A DNA stretch of 10,903 nucleotides. Source: Synergistaceae bacterium. Lineage in GTDB: Bacteria > Synergistota > Synergistia > Synergistales > Synergistaceae. The DNA lies in the NCBI GenBank assembly GCA_031283975.1, contig JAITAT010000172.1, positions 1 to 10,903 of the forward strand, read 5' to 3'. The notes below the pieces were generated by a model, which was not told the origin of the DNA, searched no databases, and saw only the letters and a program-made list of their open reading frames with translations. The position numbers and the translations under genes were made by a program. Below, piece after piece: positions 1 through 6,574 of the stretch (position 1 is its first letter; every line of letters begins with the position of its first letter).

Positions 1-278
1 AGGTCGTTGTCCATCTTGAACTTGCCGTCCGGTTTGGCGTAGAGCGCGTTGAATTCGTCCATGGCGTGCTTCGCCATTCTGGTGACGCCCCTGACGTGCG
101 TCAGATACGACGCGGGGCAATCGGGGATGAGAAGCGTGAAGGGGATGCGTTCCATGTCCTCCGGTTCCCAGCCTCCTGTTTTAAGCGCGTCCTCGTAGCT
201 GGCGACGACTTTTTCCCGCAGGTTTTTGTCGATGATCCACTCGATCTCCGGCAGCAGATTTCTTATTTTTTCCTTCAT
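1..278 (-). CDS. HD-domain protein (putative metal-dependent phosphohydrolase), N-terminal part, runs off the window
   Basis: The minus strand is open from an ATG at 278 to the left edge, giving 92 complete codons and no stop. The start has a GGAGG box 9 nt upstream. It lies 23 bp after the stop of the GntR regulator gene, so the two are probably co-transcribed. The visible part begins with an amphipathic stretch (residues 1-50, 'LLPEIEWIIDKNLREKV'). It then shows 'YLTHVRGVTRMAKHAMDEF' (about residues 58-76), which resembles the first helix of an HD domain, with His61 placed like the first metal ligand. The diagnostic HD pair ('LLHDIG'-like) would lie just beyond the window, so the assignment rests on the N-terminal pattern only. 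HD proteins usually hydrolyse phosphate esters or nucleotides, but no substrate can be given. The translation reads cleanly with no sign of decay. Confidence is high that it is a gene and moderate for the family. Confidence 0.7.
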   Translation of the reverse strand, partial: MKEKIRNLLPEIEWIIDKNLREKVVASYEDALKTGGWEPEDMERIPFTLLIPDCPASYLTHVRGVTRMAKHAMDEFNALYAKPDGKFKMDND

Positions 279-301
279 GCACGCATTCCTCCCATTTTTT
301 G

Positions 302-994
302 TTACGGCTGCCTCATGGCGTAAGCGCCGAGAAGCGTCCGGTATATCCTGTCTATGTGAAGCGACGCGGCGCCCGCCGCGCGCTTCGGGTCGTGCATCGC
401 TATGGCCTCGTAGAGTTCCTCGTGCTCGTTCACGAAAACGCTTTTGTCCTCCAATATCCCGTATATTTGCTCGTGGGTCGCCATGATCAGATTGAATTCC
501 ATGCGTACGATGTTCACGAAGATGAAGTTGCGGGTGGACTCGGCCATCGCCAGGTGAAAGTCGTAATCCGACCGCGCCCGGAGCGTCACGTCGTCAAGCC
601 CGCCTTTGGTGGATGACAGCACGCGCCGTATTTTCGTCATGTCTGACGGAGACGCTCTATGAGCGGCCTCGGAAGCGATGGCGGGGTCGAGTATGCGGCG
701 CGCCTCCATCAGCTCCAGCACGGCCGAACCCTCCAGCGGCAGAGCCTCGGAACCCTGAAAAGCCTGAGGGCTTCGGACGAACCGCCCGCACCCCGGTTTG
801 CTCTCGATGAGACCGAGAAGTTCGAGGACGCTGAAAGCCTCGCGCAGCGAGCCTCTGCTCACGCCGAATTGGTCTATCATCTCTCTCTCGGGCGGCAAAG
901 CGTCCCCATACGCCAGTTTTCCGCCTGATATGGCGTTCTTTATCGCGTTGACCACCTTTTCATATTTGCGCTCCGGTCTGACAACAGGCTCCAT
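302..994 (-). CDS. GntR family transcriptional regulator, FadR subfamily (FCD domain)
   Basis: This is a 230-residue DNA-binding regulator. Residues 9-74 form a GntR winged helix-turn-helix ('LPPEREMIDQFGVSRGSLREAF', then 'LELLGLIESKPGCGRFV'). Residues about 93-220 form the all-helical FCD effector domain. FCD metal-ligand candidates are visible: Asp143 and His147 in 'SDYDFHLAM', His191 in 'EHEELYEAI' and His213 in 'SLHIDRI', so a bound metal that helps hold a carboxylate effector is plausible from the family. An in-frame ATG exists eight codons upstream (1018), but it lies at the predicted transcription start and lacks a ribosome binding site. The ATG at 994 follows AAAGGAG with 6 nt spacing, so I chose it. 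The gene has its own promoter and lies downstream of the peptidase gene in the same direction. It is followed 23 bp later by an HD-domain gene. Members commonly repress carbon or amino-acid catabolic genes and themselves; the ligand here is unknown. Confidence 0.92.
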   Translation of the reverse strand: MEPVVRPERKYEKVVNAIKNAISGGKLAYGDALPPEREMIDQFGVSRGSLREAFSVLELLGLIESKPGCGRFVRSPQAFQGSEALPLEGSAVLELMEARRILDPAIASEAAHRASPSDMTKIRRVLSSTKGGLDDVTLRARSDYDFHLAMAESTRNFIFVNIVRMEFNLIMATHEQIYGILEDKSVFVNEHEELYEAIAMHDPKRAAGAASLHIDRIYRTLLGAYAMRQP

Positions 995-1000
995 TTTATG

Positions 1001-1007
1001 CTCCTTT
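1001..1007 (-). promoter_or_regulatory. Ribosome binding site deciding the GntR start
   Basis: AAAGGAG on the minus strand ends 6 nt before the ATG at 994. It lies downstream of the alternative ATG at 1018, so it can only serve the later start. This supports a 230-residue product rather than 238. Confidence 0.75.
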
Positions 1008-1011
1008 GGTC

Positions 1012-1034
1012 TGATCATTATACTTTATACATCA
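1012..1034. repeat. Imperfect 23-bp dyad over the GntR promoter -10 region (possible operator)
   Basis: The sequence reads TGAT at one end and ATCA at the other. It is centred on 1023, with 7 of 11 position pairs complementary (TGAT---TA-A around the centre). It covers the -10 box and predicted start site, where an autorepressor would bind. FadR-type regulators usually recognise short AT-rich palindromes, and many repress their own gene. The symmetry is modest and an AT-rich promoter can produce it by chance. Confidence 0.3.
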
Positions 1035-1052
1035 ACGGGGAAGTTTTTTCAA
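1024..1052 (-). promoter_or_regulatory. Predicted sigma-70 type promoter of the GntR gene
   Basis: On the minus strand a -35 box TTGAAA (1052-1047) and a -10 box TATAAA (1029-1024) are separated by exactly 17 nt. The predicted start of transcription is near 1017, leaving a leader of about 23 nt that contains the AAAGGAG site. A second TATAAT lies just downstream (1022-1017) but has no -35 at a suitable distance. The promoter sits in the 129-bp gap between the peptidase and regulator genes, so the regulator can be transcribed separately from the transport operon. Confidence 0.6.
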
Positions 1053-1123
1053 TAGGGGAAAATACGCGAAACAAAATGTGACGTGAAAACGGAGGACAAA
1101 GCCGCAAACTCCCGCGCCCTTGT

Positions 1124-2605
1124 TTAATTCGGGTTTTGCTTTGTGACGTCATTTAATGTATGCGTACAGTGTGAGGCTGGATCCCAATCAGCGGTTACGC
1201 GTTCGTTGAAACGGAGGAGCGCCTCGGCGTAGATGTGCGTGCATTTGCGCAGGTCTTCGAGTTGGATGCGTTCGTTCGCCTGATGCGCCAGTTCCGGCTG
1301 TCCGGGGAATACCGGGCCGAAAGATACCGAATTGGGCATAAAACGGCAGTATGTGCCGCCGCCCATGCTGACGGGCGCGGGGCGGTCGCCTGTCACGCTC
1401 TCGTAGGCGTCGAGCAGGGTTTTGACGACAAAATCGTCTTTCGGAACGTAAAGCGGCGGTTTGTGCGTCGCGATTTCCGGTTCGAACCCCGAATCTTCCG
1501 CTTTTCGCGCGATATTTTCGATCAATCGCTGCGAATCCAGCGTCACGGGATAACGAATGTCCAGTTTTACCTTGAAAATTTTGCCCGCGCGATCGCCGGG
1601 GCGCGTTTCGACCGACGCCGTATTGCATGTGAGCGGCCCCGATATTTCGTCCTCCGACGCTATCCCGAGACCTTCCCCGCCTATCCCGTGCCCGAACAGT
1701 TCGCAGAGCGAACCGACCGCTTCCGCGTCGCCGGCGCAAAAATCCACTTCTTTCAGACGCCGCAAAATTTTCTGTACGGCGTTGTCTCCTTTCTCCGGCT
1801 CCATAGCATGGGCTGCCGTTCCGCGCGCCTCGACGAGAATACCGCCATCTTTTTCCGAAACGGCCATTCCTTCGAGGATATTCTTTATACGCCCGCGCGA
1901 TTCCGCGCCGCACTTTACGAACGCGAAGGCGTAGTCGGGAACGACGTTGAACCTGTCTCCTCCGTTCAGCGCGAGCAGGGATATTTCCTCAGCGCTCGTT
2001 TCATTCGCGGAGCGCTTCGTGAGTACGAGCCGCAAGATTCCTTTTTCCGCGTTTACCACGGGGAACGACGCGTCGGGAGAAAACGAGAAAACCGGCGGTT
2101 CCTCGGTTTCGTTGTAGCGCTTGATGCACCGGGAACCGTTTTCCTCGTCGAGTCCGAGTATGAGCCGGAAACGGCGCGTGAAATTCACCCCCGCGTCCTT
2201 GAGCGCTTTGAGCGCGTAGAGCGCGGCCATCGCAGGACCCTTGTCGTCGACGGCGCCGCGCCCCCAGAGCGTCCCGTTTTCGACTACGGCGTCAAAAGGC
2301 GGATATTTCCAGTCGTCCGGCCGCCCGGCGGGCATGACGTCGAGATGGGCCAGTATACCGGCAAGTTCCTCCCCTTCCCCGATTTCCGCGTATCCGACGC
2401 TGTTGTCGATATTTTTAACTCGGAAACCCATCTTTTCGGCCACGCGCAAAAACGCTTCGAGCGCCCGGGCGGCGCCAGCTCCGAAGGGAGTTTTTGGGGA
2501 AGCCGTTTCTTCGTCGAACACGCTGGGGATTTTGATGATCTCGCGCGTGTCCCTTATTTGATCCTCGAAATTTATATCCGCGAAATCACGCGCCGATTTT
2601 TTCAT
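1124..2605 (-). CDS. pepV: M20 family dipeptidase, PepV-like
   Basis: This is a cytoplasmic zinc-dependent peptidase of 493 residues. PepV-type enzymes are about 470 residues and cleave dipeptides and related unprotected N-terminal substrates. Metal and catalytic residues are all present: His87-x-Asp89 in 'LAHLDVMP', Asp120 in 'GRGAVDDKGP', the Glu154/Glu155 pair in 'GLDEENGS', Asp178 in 'FSPDASFP', and His441 in 'PELAHQANERI'. His266 ('GTAAHAMEP') matches the substrate-binding histidine of the lid domain, and 'MGGGTYCRFMPNSVSFGP' is the typical C-terminal block. I start it at the ATG at 2605, which overlaps the preceding ATPase stop as ATGA and gives the usual PepV N-terminus (MKKSARDF). Upstream in-frame starts would extend well into the ATPase gene. 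It is the last gene of the transport operon, so it probably hydrolyses the imported dipeptides. The last 24 or so residues form an extra polar tail beyond the usual PepV end. No clear terminator follows. Confidence 0.92.
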   Translation of the reverse strand: MKKSARDFADINFEDQIRDTREIIKIPSVFDEETASPKTPFGAGAARALEAFLRVAEKMGFRVKNIDNSVGYAEIGEGEELAGILAHLDVMPAGRPDDWKYPPFDAVVENGTLWGRGAVDDKGPAMAALYALKALKDAGVNFTRRFRLILGLDEENGSRCIKRYNETEEPPVFSFSPDASFPVVNAEKGILRLVLTKRSANETSAEEISLLALNGGDRFNVVPDYAFAFVKCGAESRGRIKNILEGMAVSEKDGGILVEARGTAAHAMEPEKGDNAVQKILRRLKEVDFCAGDAEAVGSLCELFGHGIGGEGLGIASEDEISGPLTCNTASVETRPGDRAGKIFKVKLDIRYPVTLDSQRLIENIARKAEDSGFEPEIATHKPPLYVPKDDFVVKTLLDAYESVTGDRPAPVSMGGGTYCRFMPNSVSFGPVFPGQPELAHQANERIQLEDLRKCTHIYAEALLRFNERVTADWDPASHCTHTLNDVTKQNPN

Positions 2606-3570
2606 CTCTCGAAATCCAGATGACAGCATACTTCGTGCCCTTCGGTCACCGTTTTCATTAAAGGACGTTCCGTTTCGCATATCGGCATTTTATTTCTGCA
2701 ACGCAAATGGAACGCGCAGCCGGGAGGAACGTTTACGGGGCTGGGAATCTCGCCGGAAGATCGTATCCTCGCCGGCTTCATGCTTTCCTCTTCCGGCGTC
2801 ACAACCGGAATGGAGGATAGAAGCATCTGCGTGTACGGGTGCAGCGGGTTCTGGAAAAACTCCGGCGCGGGCGCCTGTTCGCACAATCTCCCGAGATAAA
2901 GGATAGCCACCCTGTCCGCGACGTTTCGCATCAGGCTGAGGTCGTGCGTGATGAAAAGATAAGAAAGGGACTTTTCATGTTGCAGGTCGATGAGTTTGCT
3001 GATGACTTTCGCCTGAATCGACACGTCCAGCGCTGATGTCGGCTCGTCCAGAATTATCAGGGACGGGTTCGCGGCAAGAGCGCGGGCGACGGAGACGAGC
3101 TGGCGTTCTCCTCCCCCGAGCGCGCTCGGGTATTTGCCGGCGAAATCCAGAGGAAGTTCGACCTCATCGAGCAGCCCTTCGATTTTTTTGTCGAGGTCTT
3201 TTCCCGGCGTATTTTTCGAATGGACCGCCAACGGAACCGCCAGACTCTGCCGGATGGTCCGTTTTGGGTTGAGGGACGAGCCGGGGTCCTGGAAAACAAT
3301 CTGCATTTCGCTCTTTTGTTTCAGCGTCCGGCGAAGCCCGCCGCGCGAAATATCTTCGCCCTTGTAAATTATTCTGCCGTCCGTCGCTTCGTACATTCCG
3401 ATCAGCACATAGGCGATCGTGCTCTTGCCTGAACCGGATTCGCCCACGAGCCCCAGCGTCTCTCCGGCGGCGAGACGGAGGCTCACGCCGTCGACGGCCT
3501 TGACCACAAGTCCGCCCTTCAGAGGAAAGTATTTTTTCAGATTGTCGATCCTGAGAATGTTATCGTCCAT
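2602..3570 (-). CDS. Oligopeptide/dipeptide ABC transporter ATP-binding protein (OppF/DppF type)
   Basis: This 322-residue cytoplasmic ATPase is one of the two motors of the importer. Motifs in order: Walker A 'GESGSGKST' (43-51), Q-loop 'VFQDPGSSLNP' (92-102), signature 'LGGGERQ' (151-157), Walker B 'LIILDEPTSALD' (171-182) and H-loop 'FITHD' (206-210). The C-terminal oligopeptide/dipeptide extension includes 'NPLHPYTQMLLSSIP' (241-255), then Cys285, Cys291, Cys298 and Cys316. That cysteine spacing equals that of its partner ATPase and suits an iron-sulfur cluster. The signature is unusual, with Gly replacing Ser in LSGGQ and Leu replacing Arg after Gln ('RQL' for 'RQR'). An ATG at 3570 overlaps the OppD stop (TGATG) and has GAGG 7 nt upstream, so I prefer it over an upstream start at 3651. 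It is translationally coupled on both sides. Substrate specificity (Opp or Dpp) cannot be read from the ATPase. Confidence 0.95.
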   Translation of the reverse strand: MDDNILRIDNLKKYFPLKGGLVVKAVDGVSLRLAAGETLGLVGESGSGKSTIAYVLIGMYEATDGRIIYKGEDISRGGLRRTLKQKSEMQIVFQDPGSSLNPKRTIRQSLAVPLAVHSKNTPGKDLDKKIEGLLDEVELPLDFAGKYPSALGGGERQLVSVARALAANPSLIILDEPTSALDVSIQAKVISKLIDLQHEKSLSYLFITHDLSLMRNVADRVAILYLGRLCEQAPAPEFFQNPLHPYTQMLLSSIPVVTPEEESMKPARIRSSGEIPSPVNVPPGCAFHLRCRNKMPICETERPLMKTVTEGHEVCCHLDFER

Positions 3571-4571
3571 CAGATTACCTCGCCCGCAAAATAACAACTC
3601 ACGAAATGATTCGGCGCAATTTCGATCCTCGGCGGCTTTGTCCCCAGACATATCTCTTTGGCGAATTTACAGCGCGAAGAAAAACGACACCCCGAGGGAG
3701 GCCGCGAATAATCCGGAACCCGGCCGGGGATTCCTTTGGAGAGGTCCTCTCCCGTGAGCTTCGGAACACAGGCCATCAGCGCGACGGTGTACGGATGCGC
3801 CGGGTTTTTGAAAACCTCCTCCGTGTTTCCGCTTTCGACGACGGTTCCGGCGTACATGATATTCACGTAACCCGTGGACTCCCTGATAACGCCGAGAGAG
3901 TGCGAAACCATTATCACCGCTATATTGCCGTCCAGGACAAGCTGATTTATCAGCCGGAGAATCTGGTCCTGTATCGTGACGTCGAGCGACGTCCCCGGTT
4001 CGTCGGCAAGCATCAGTTCGCGCCCGGCGGCGATAGTCATGGCGATGCAGACCCTCTGCTTCATGCCGCCCGAAAGCTGGTAGGGATAGCTTTTCATAAT
4101 TCTGCCGGAGTCCGGAAGCATCACGCTCTCCAGCGCCCGCGCCGCTTTCTCGTACAGTTCATGTTTGGGTGTGTTCGGAGGCAGCGAATATCTAAGCGCC
4201 GTCAAAAACTGCGACTCGATCGTAAAAACCGGGTTGAGCGCGCTCGACGGATCCTGAAAAATCATTCCCGCGCCGAGACGCCTCATATTGTCCAGTTCGC
4301 GTCCCGACATTTTATAAACGTCCTTCCCGGAGAACGAAACCGTGCCTCCGTTGATCACGGCGTTTCTCGGGAGAACGCGCAGTATCGCCTTCAAAGTGGA
4401 AGTCTTGCCGCAGCCGGACTCCCCCACCAGCCCTATCCTCTCTCCCTTCCGCACGGTGAGCGAAATTCCGTCCAGGACGTGATACTTCCGCCCGTACACG
4501 TCAAACGACACTGACATGTCGGAAAGTTCCAGCAGCGGATCGTTCATGCCGTTCTCGCCGTCCCGCGTCAT
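3570..4571 (-). CDS. Oligopeptide/dipeptide ABC transporter ATP-binding protein (OppD/DppD type)
   Basis: This is the 333-residue partner ATPase of the importer. Walker A 'GESGCGKTS' (50-58), Q-loop 'IFQDPSSALNP' (104-114), canonical signature 'LSGGMKQRV' (166-174), Walker B 'LMLADEPGTSLD' (186-197) and H-loop His224 in 'MVSHSLG' are all present. The 'SHS' replaces the more usual 'THD', but the key His is kept. The C-terminal peptide-transporter extension has 'NPAHPYTVALMACVP' and a four-cysteine motif, Cys295-x5-Cys301-x6-Cys308-x17-Cys326, as in family members reported to carry a [4Fe-4S] cluster. The chosen ATG at 4571 overlaps the OppC stop as ATGA. A second in-frame ATG eight codons later is possible and would barely shorten the product. 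Its stop overlaps the next ATPase start. It should pair with that ATPase at the cytoplasmic face of the two permeases. Confidence 0.95.
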   Translation of the reverse strand: MTRDGENGMNDPLLELSDMSVSFDVYGRKYHVLDGISLTVRKGERIGLVGESGCGKTSTLKAILRVLPRNAVINGGTVSFSGKDVYKMSGRELDNMRRLGAGMIFQDPSSALNPVFTIESQFLTALRYSLPPNTPKHELYEKAARALESVMLPDSGRIMKSYPYQLSGGMKQRVCIAMTIAAGRELMLADEPGTSLDVTIQDQILRLINQLVLDGNIAVIMVSHSLGVIRESTGYVNIMYAGTVVESGNTEEVFKNPAHPYTVALMACVPKLTGEDLSKGIPGRVPDYSRPPSGCRFSSRCKFAKEICLGTKPPRIEIAPNHFVSCYFAGEVI

Positions 4572-5428
4572 TTCTCGTCAGTCCCCAACATGCCGCTTAT
4601 GCCGTCGCCGAAAAGATTGAACCCCAGAATTATCAGGATTATCGTCAGCGCCGGGAAAACGGTGAACCACCACTGCGCGGGCATGTATTTGACCCCCTGT
4701 GAAATCATGCTCCCCAGCGCCGGTTTCGGCGCCTGTTCGCCCAGCCCGGCATAGCTGAGAGTGGCGCCCATTATGATGACGTACCCCATATCGAGCGTCA
4801 TCTTCGTCAATATCGAGGACAGGCAGACCGGAAGAATCTCTCTGAATATTATGTGAGGCGCGCTCGCGCCGACGAGCTGCGAGTAAATTATGAAATTTTC
4901 GGCGCGGAGAGACGACGCGACGCCGTACGACAATCTCGCGTACCACGGCCACCACATTACCGTAATCGCAAGCATCGAATTCGTCATGTTCGGTTCGAGA
5001 ACGGACGCGATAGCGAGCGCCAGGACGAGCGGCGGGATGGCGAGGAAAATGTCGGTTATTCGCATCAGAATCGTATCTATGAGAGAGCCTTTGTTGTAAC
5101 CGGCAACCACTCCCACTATAAAACCGACGGGAGCCGACACGCACAGCACGATGACTCCCATGAGGAGCGTGCTGCGGAAAGCGCCTATTATGCGGCTCAG
5201 AATATCCCGCCCCATGAGGTCTGTCCCGAAAACATGCCGGAGGCTCGGCGGTTTACTGGCGTTCGCGAAGTCCACGAAAGAACCGATGTGATCGGGGTAC
5301 GGCGCGATATGTTTTCCGAACAGGGCGAGGAATATAAAACCGGCGACTATGACGAGACCGATGATCGTGATTCCGCTCTGTGAGTATTTCAACCAGTACC
5401 GTTTCAAAGTTTTTTTATCAACCGACAT
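4568..5428 (-). CDS. Peptide ABC transporter permease (OppC/DppC type)
   Basis: This is a 286-residue inner-membrane permease with the typical DppC/OppC plan. A first membrane helix spans about 19-37. It is followed by a periplasmic stretch containing the family motif 'FGTDLMGRDILSRII' (67-81), then further helices at about 88-110, 125-146, 148-162, 205-228 and 257-277. The cytoplasmic coupling loop that docks on the ATPase is at about 177-200 ('ENFIIYSQLVGASAPHIIF...ILP'). 'YAGLGEQAPKPALGSMISQG' (226-245) is also characteristic. The ATG at 5428 has AGAGGG 7 nt upstream. A longer in-frame opening continues upstream to 6157, but that region overlaps OppB in another frame and shows no permease-like sequence. 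It lies 20 bp after OppB and overlaps the next ATPase gene by 4 bp. Confidence 0.95.
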   Translation of the reverse strand: MSVDKKTLKRYWLKYSQSGITIIGLVIVAGFIFLALFGKHIAPYPDHIGSFVDFANASKPPSLRHVFGTDLMGRDILSRIIGAFRSTLLMGVIVLCVSAPVGFIVGVVAGYNKGSLIDTILMRITDIFLAIPPLVLALAIASVLEPNMTNSMLAITVMWWPWYARLSYGVASSLRAENFIIYSQLVGASAPHIIFREILPVCLSSILTKMTLDMGYVIIMGATLSYAGLGEQAPKPALGSMISQGVKYMPAQWWFTVFPALTIILIILGFNLFGDGISGMLGTDEK

Positions 5429-5448
5429 TCTTCGACCCTCTCCAGCGA

Positions 5449-6474
5449 TTATTTCGAGCGCGATTGGCGCATTCTCGGATCGAGAATCATCACGACGATA
5501 TCGACGAGCAGGTTCGTCGTGATGAATATCACGCCCAGAATCAGCACCACTCCGCAGACGGCGTTGATGTCCTTGCCGAGTATGGCTCCCATCGCGTAAC
5601 GCGACATTCCCGGCCAATTGAATATCGTCTCGACCAGGAAAGCGTTTCCGAAAATCGCCGCAATATCCAGACCCATTATCGAAACGGTGGGGATTACGGA
5701 CGGTTTCAGGAGAAATTTGAAATTTATCGTTTTCCTCGGCACACCCTGCGACGATATCATCGTAATGTAATCCTTGCCTTCGTTTTCCAGCATGTACGAC
5801 CTCGTCAGCCGCGCTTCCTGCATGGTATGCCCCAAAGACAGCGCGAGGGCCGGCAGAAGAAGATGCGCGAAAGCGTCCCACGCGGCCGAAGGCTGCCCGG
5901 CGATGAGCGCGTCCAGCACCATCAAACCGGTCACGGTACGCACTTCCATTCCCATGGAAAGCCGCCCTCCTATCGAAGGGAGAACCGGGAGCCAATAACC
6001 GAATACGAGCAAAAACAACACGGCCCAGACGAAAGTCGGAGTCGCGATGATAATATAACTGCCGAAACGAATCAGGTAATCGGGCCATCGGTCGCGGTAC
6101 ATGGCGCCGAGCACTCCGAGGATCAGCGCGAAGAAAATCGGCGGAATACCCGCCCAAATGACCAGCTCCAGCGTAGCGGGCAGGAACTCGGCGAGGTCGC
6201 TGGTAACGGGCCTTTTGGTGACGGTGGATGTTCCGAAATCGCCCTTCGATACGTCGCGAAGCCAGAAGTAATATTGAACCGGCAGCGGTTCGAGATAGTG
6301 CATCCGCGCGCGGTACCGCTCGACGACTTCTTCGGGGGCGGACGGGCCGAGGGCAAGGCGCGCCGGGTCACCCGGAATTATCCTCATGAGGGAAAATATC
6401 AATACAGACAATCCGATCAACACTACTATCGCCCAACCTAGCCTTTTCAAAACTGTCGCAAAAAGAGACGGCAA
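5449..6474 (-). CDS. Peptide ABC transporter permease (OppB/DppB type), TTG start
   Basis: This is a 341-residue inner-membrane permease. Its N-terminal helix (about 11-31) ends in the family hallmark 'SLMRIIPGDPARLALG' (28-43). The periplasmic region with 'YYFWLRDVSKGDFGTS' (68-83) follows, then helices at about 101-125, 136-163, 204-220, 260-283 and 303-331. The coupling loop is about 222-256 ('ARLTRSYMLENEGKDYITM' onward), and 'FLVETIFNWPGMSRYAM' (279-295) is a strong DppB/OppB/GsiC signature. The start is a TTG at 6474 with GGAGGT 6 nt upstream, and no ATG fits this spacing. It forms the translocation pore as a heterodimer with the following permease. It lies 100 bp downstream of the binding-protein gene, across a strong hairpin. 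This arrangement often lowers permease output relative to binding protein. Confidence 0.95.
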   Translation of the reverse strand: MPSLFATVLKRLGWAIVVLIGLSVLIFSLMRIIPGDPARLALGPSAPEEVVERYRARMHYLEPLPVQYYFWLRDVSKGDFGTSTVTKRPVTSDLAEFLPATLELVIWAGIPPIFFALILGVLGAMYRDRWPDYLIRFGSYIIIATPTFVWAVLFLLVFGYWLPVLPSIGGRLSMGMEVRTVTGLMVLDALIAGQPSAAWDAFAHLLLPALALSLGHTMQEARLTRSYMLENEGKDYITMISSQGVPRKTINFKFLLKPSVIPTVSIMGLDIAAIFGNAFLVETIFNWPGMSRYAMGAILGKDINAVCGVVLILGVIFITTNLLVDIVVMILDPRMRQSRSK

Positions 6475-6480
6475 ATCAAT

Positions 6481-6486
6481 ACCTCC
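6481..6486 (-). promoter_or_regulatory. Strong ribosome binding site fixing the TTG start of the OppB-type permease
   Basis: GGAGGT on the minus strand lies 6 nt before the TTG at 6474. The nearby ATG triplets (in AAATGATGG) lie upstream of this box and cannot be served by it. Confidence 0.75.
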
Positions 6487-6527
6487 ATCATTTGTCCGAA
6501 AACCGCGCGGGAACGGCGTAGCTGCCA

Positions 6528-6550
6528 GGCGGAGCCAAACCGGCTCCGCC
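6528..6550 (-). other. Perfect 9-bp GC-rich stem-loop between binding-protein and permease genes
   Basis: Arms GGCGGAGCC and GGCTCCGCC (6528-6536 and 6542-6550) pair perfectly around a 5-nt loop. On the transcribed minus strand no T-run follows, so it does not look like a full intrinsic terminator. In binding-protein-dependent transport operons such intercistronic hairpins often stabilise the upstream message and reduce downstream expression. That role is inferred here from position. Confidence 0.65.
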
Positions 6551-6574
6551 CTCTTGGTTTTGTCGGGTTTTTCG

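Noticed and set aside
1235..2623. Long plus-strand opening of about 460 codons
   Set aside because: It lies wholly opposite the M20 dipeptidase gene, which has intact family motifs and active-site residues. The antisense translation is rich in Arg/Phe without recognisable domains, as expected from GC-rich antisense frames.
3606..4514. Plus-strand openings opposite the transporter genes (also 5380-6441 and 8275-9315)
   Set aside because: Each is a complement of a well-supported gene. They show no plausible start context or protein motif.
5429..6157. In-frame N-terminal extension of the OppC-type permease
   Set aside because: The extension overlaps the OppB-type gene in another frame and is low-complexity and Arg-rich. 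The permease proper begins at 5428 with a good ribosome binding site.
6528..6570. Hairpin followed by T-rich plus-strand sequence, as a terminator
   Set aside because: Both flanking genes are on the minus strand, where the hairpin is not followed by a T-run. No plus-strand gene ends here.
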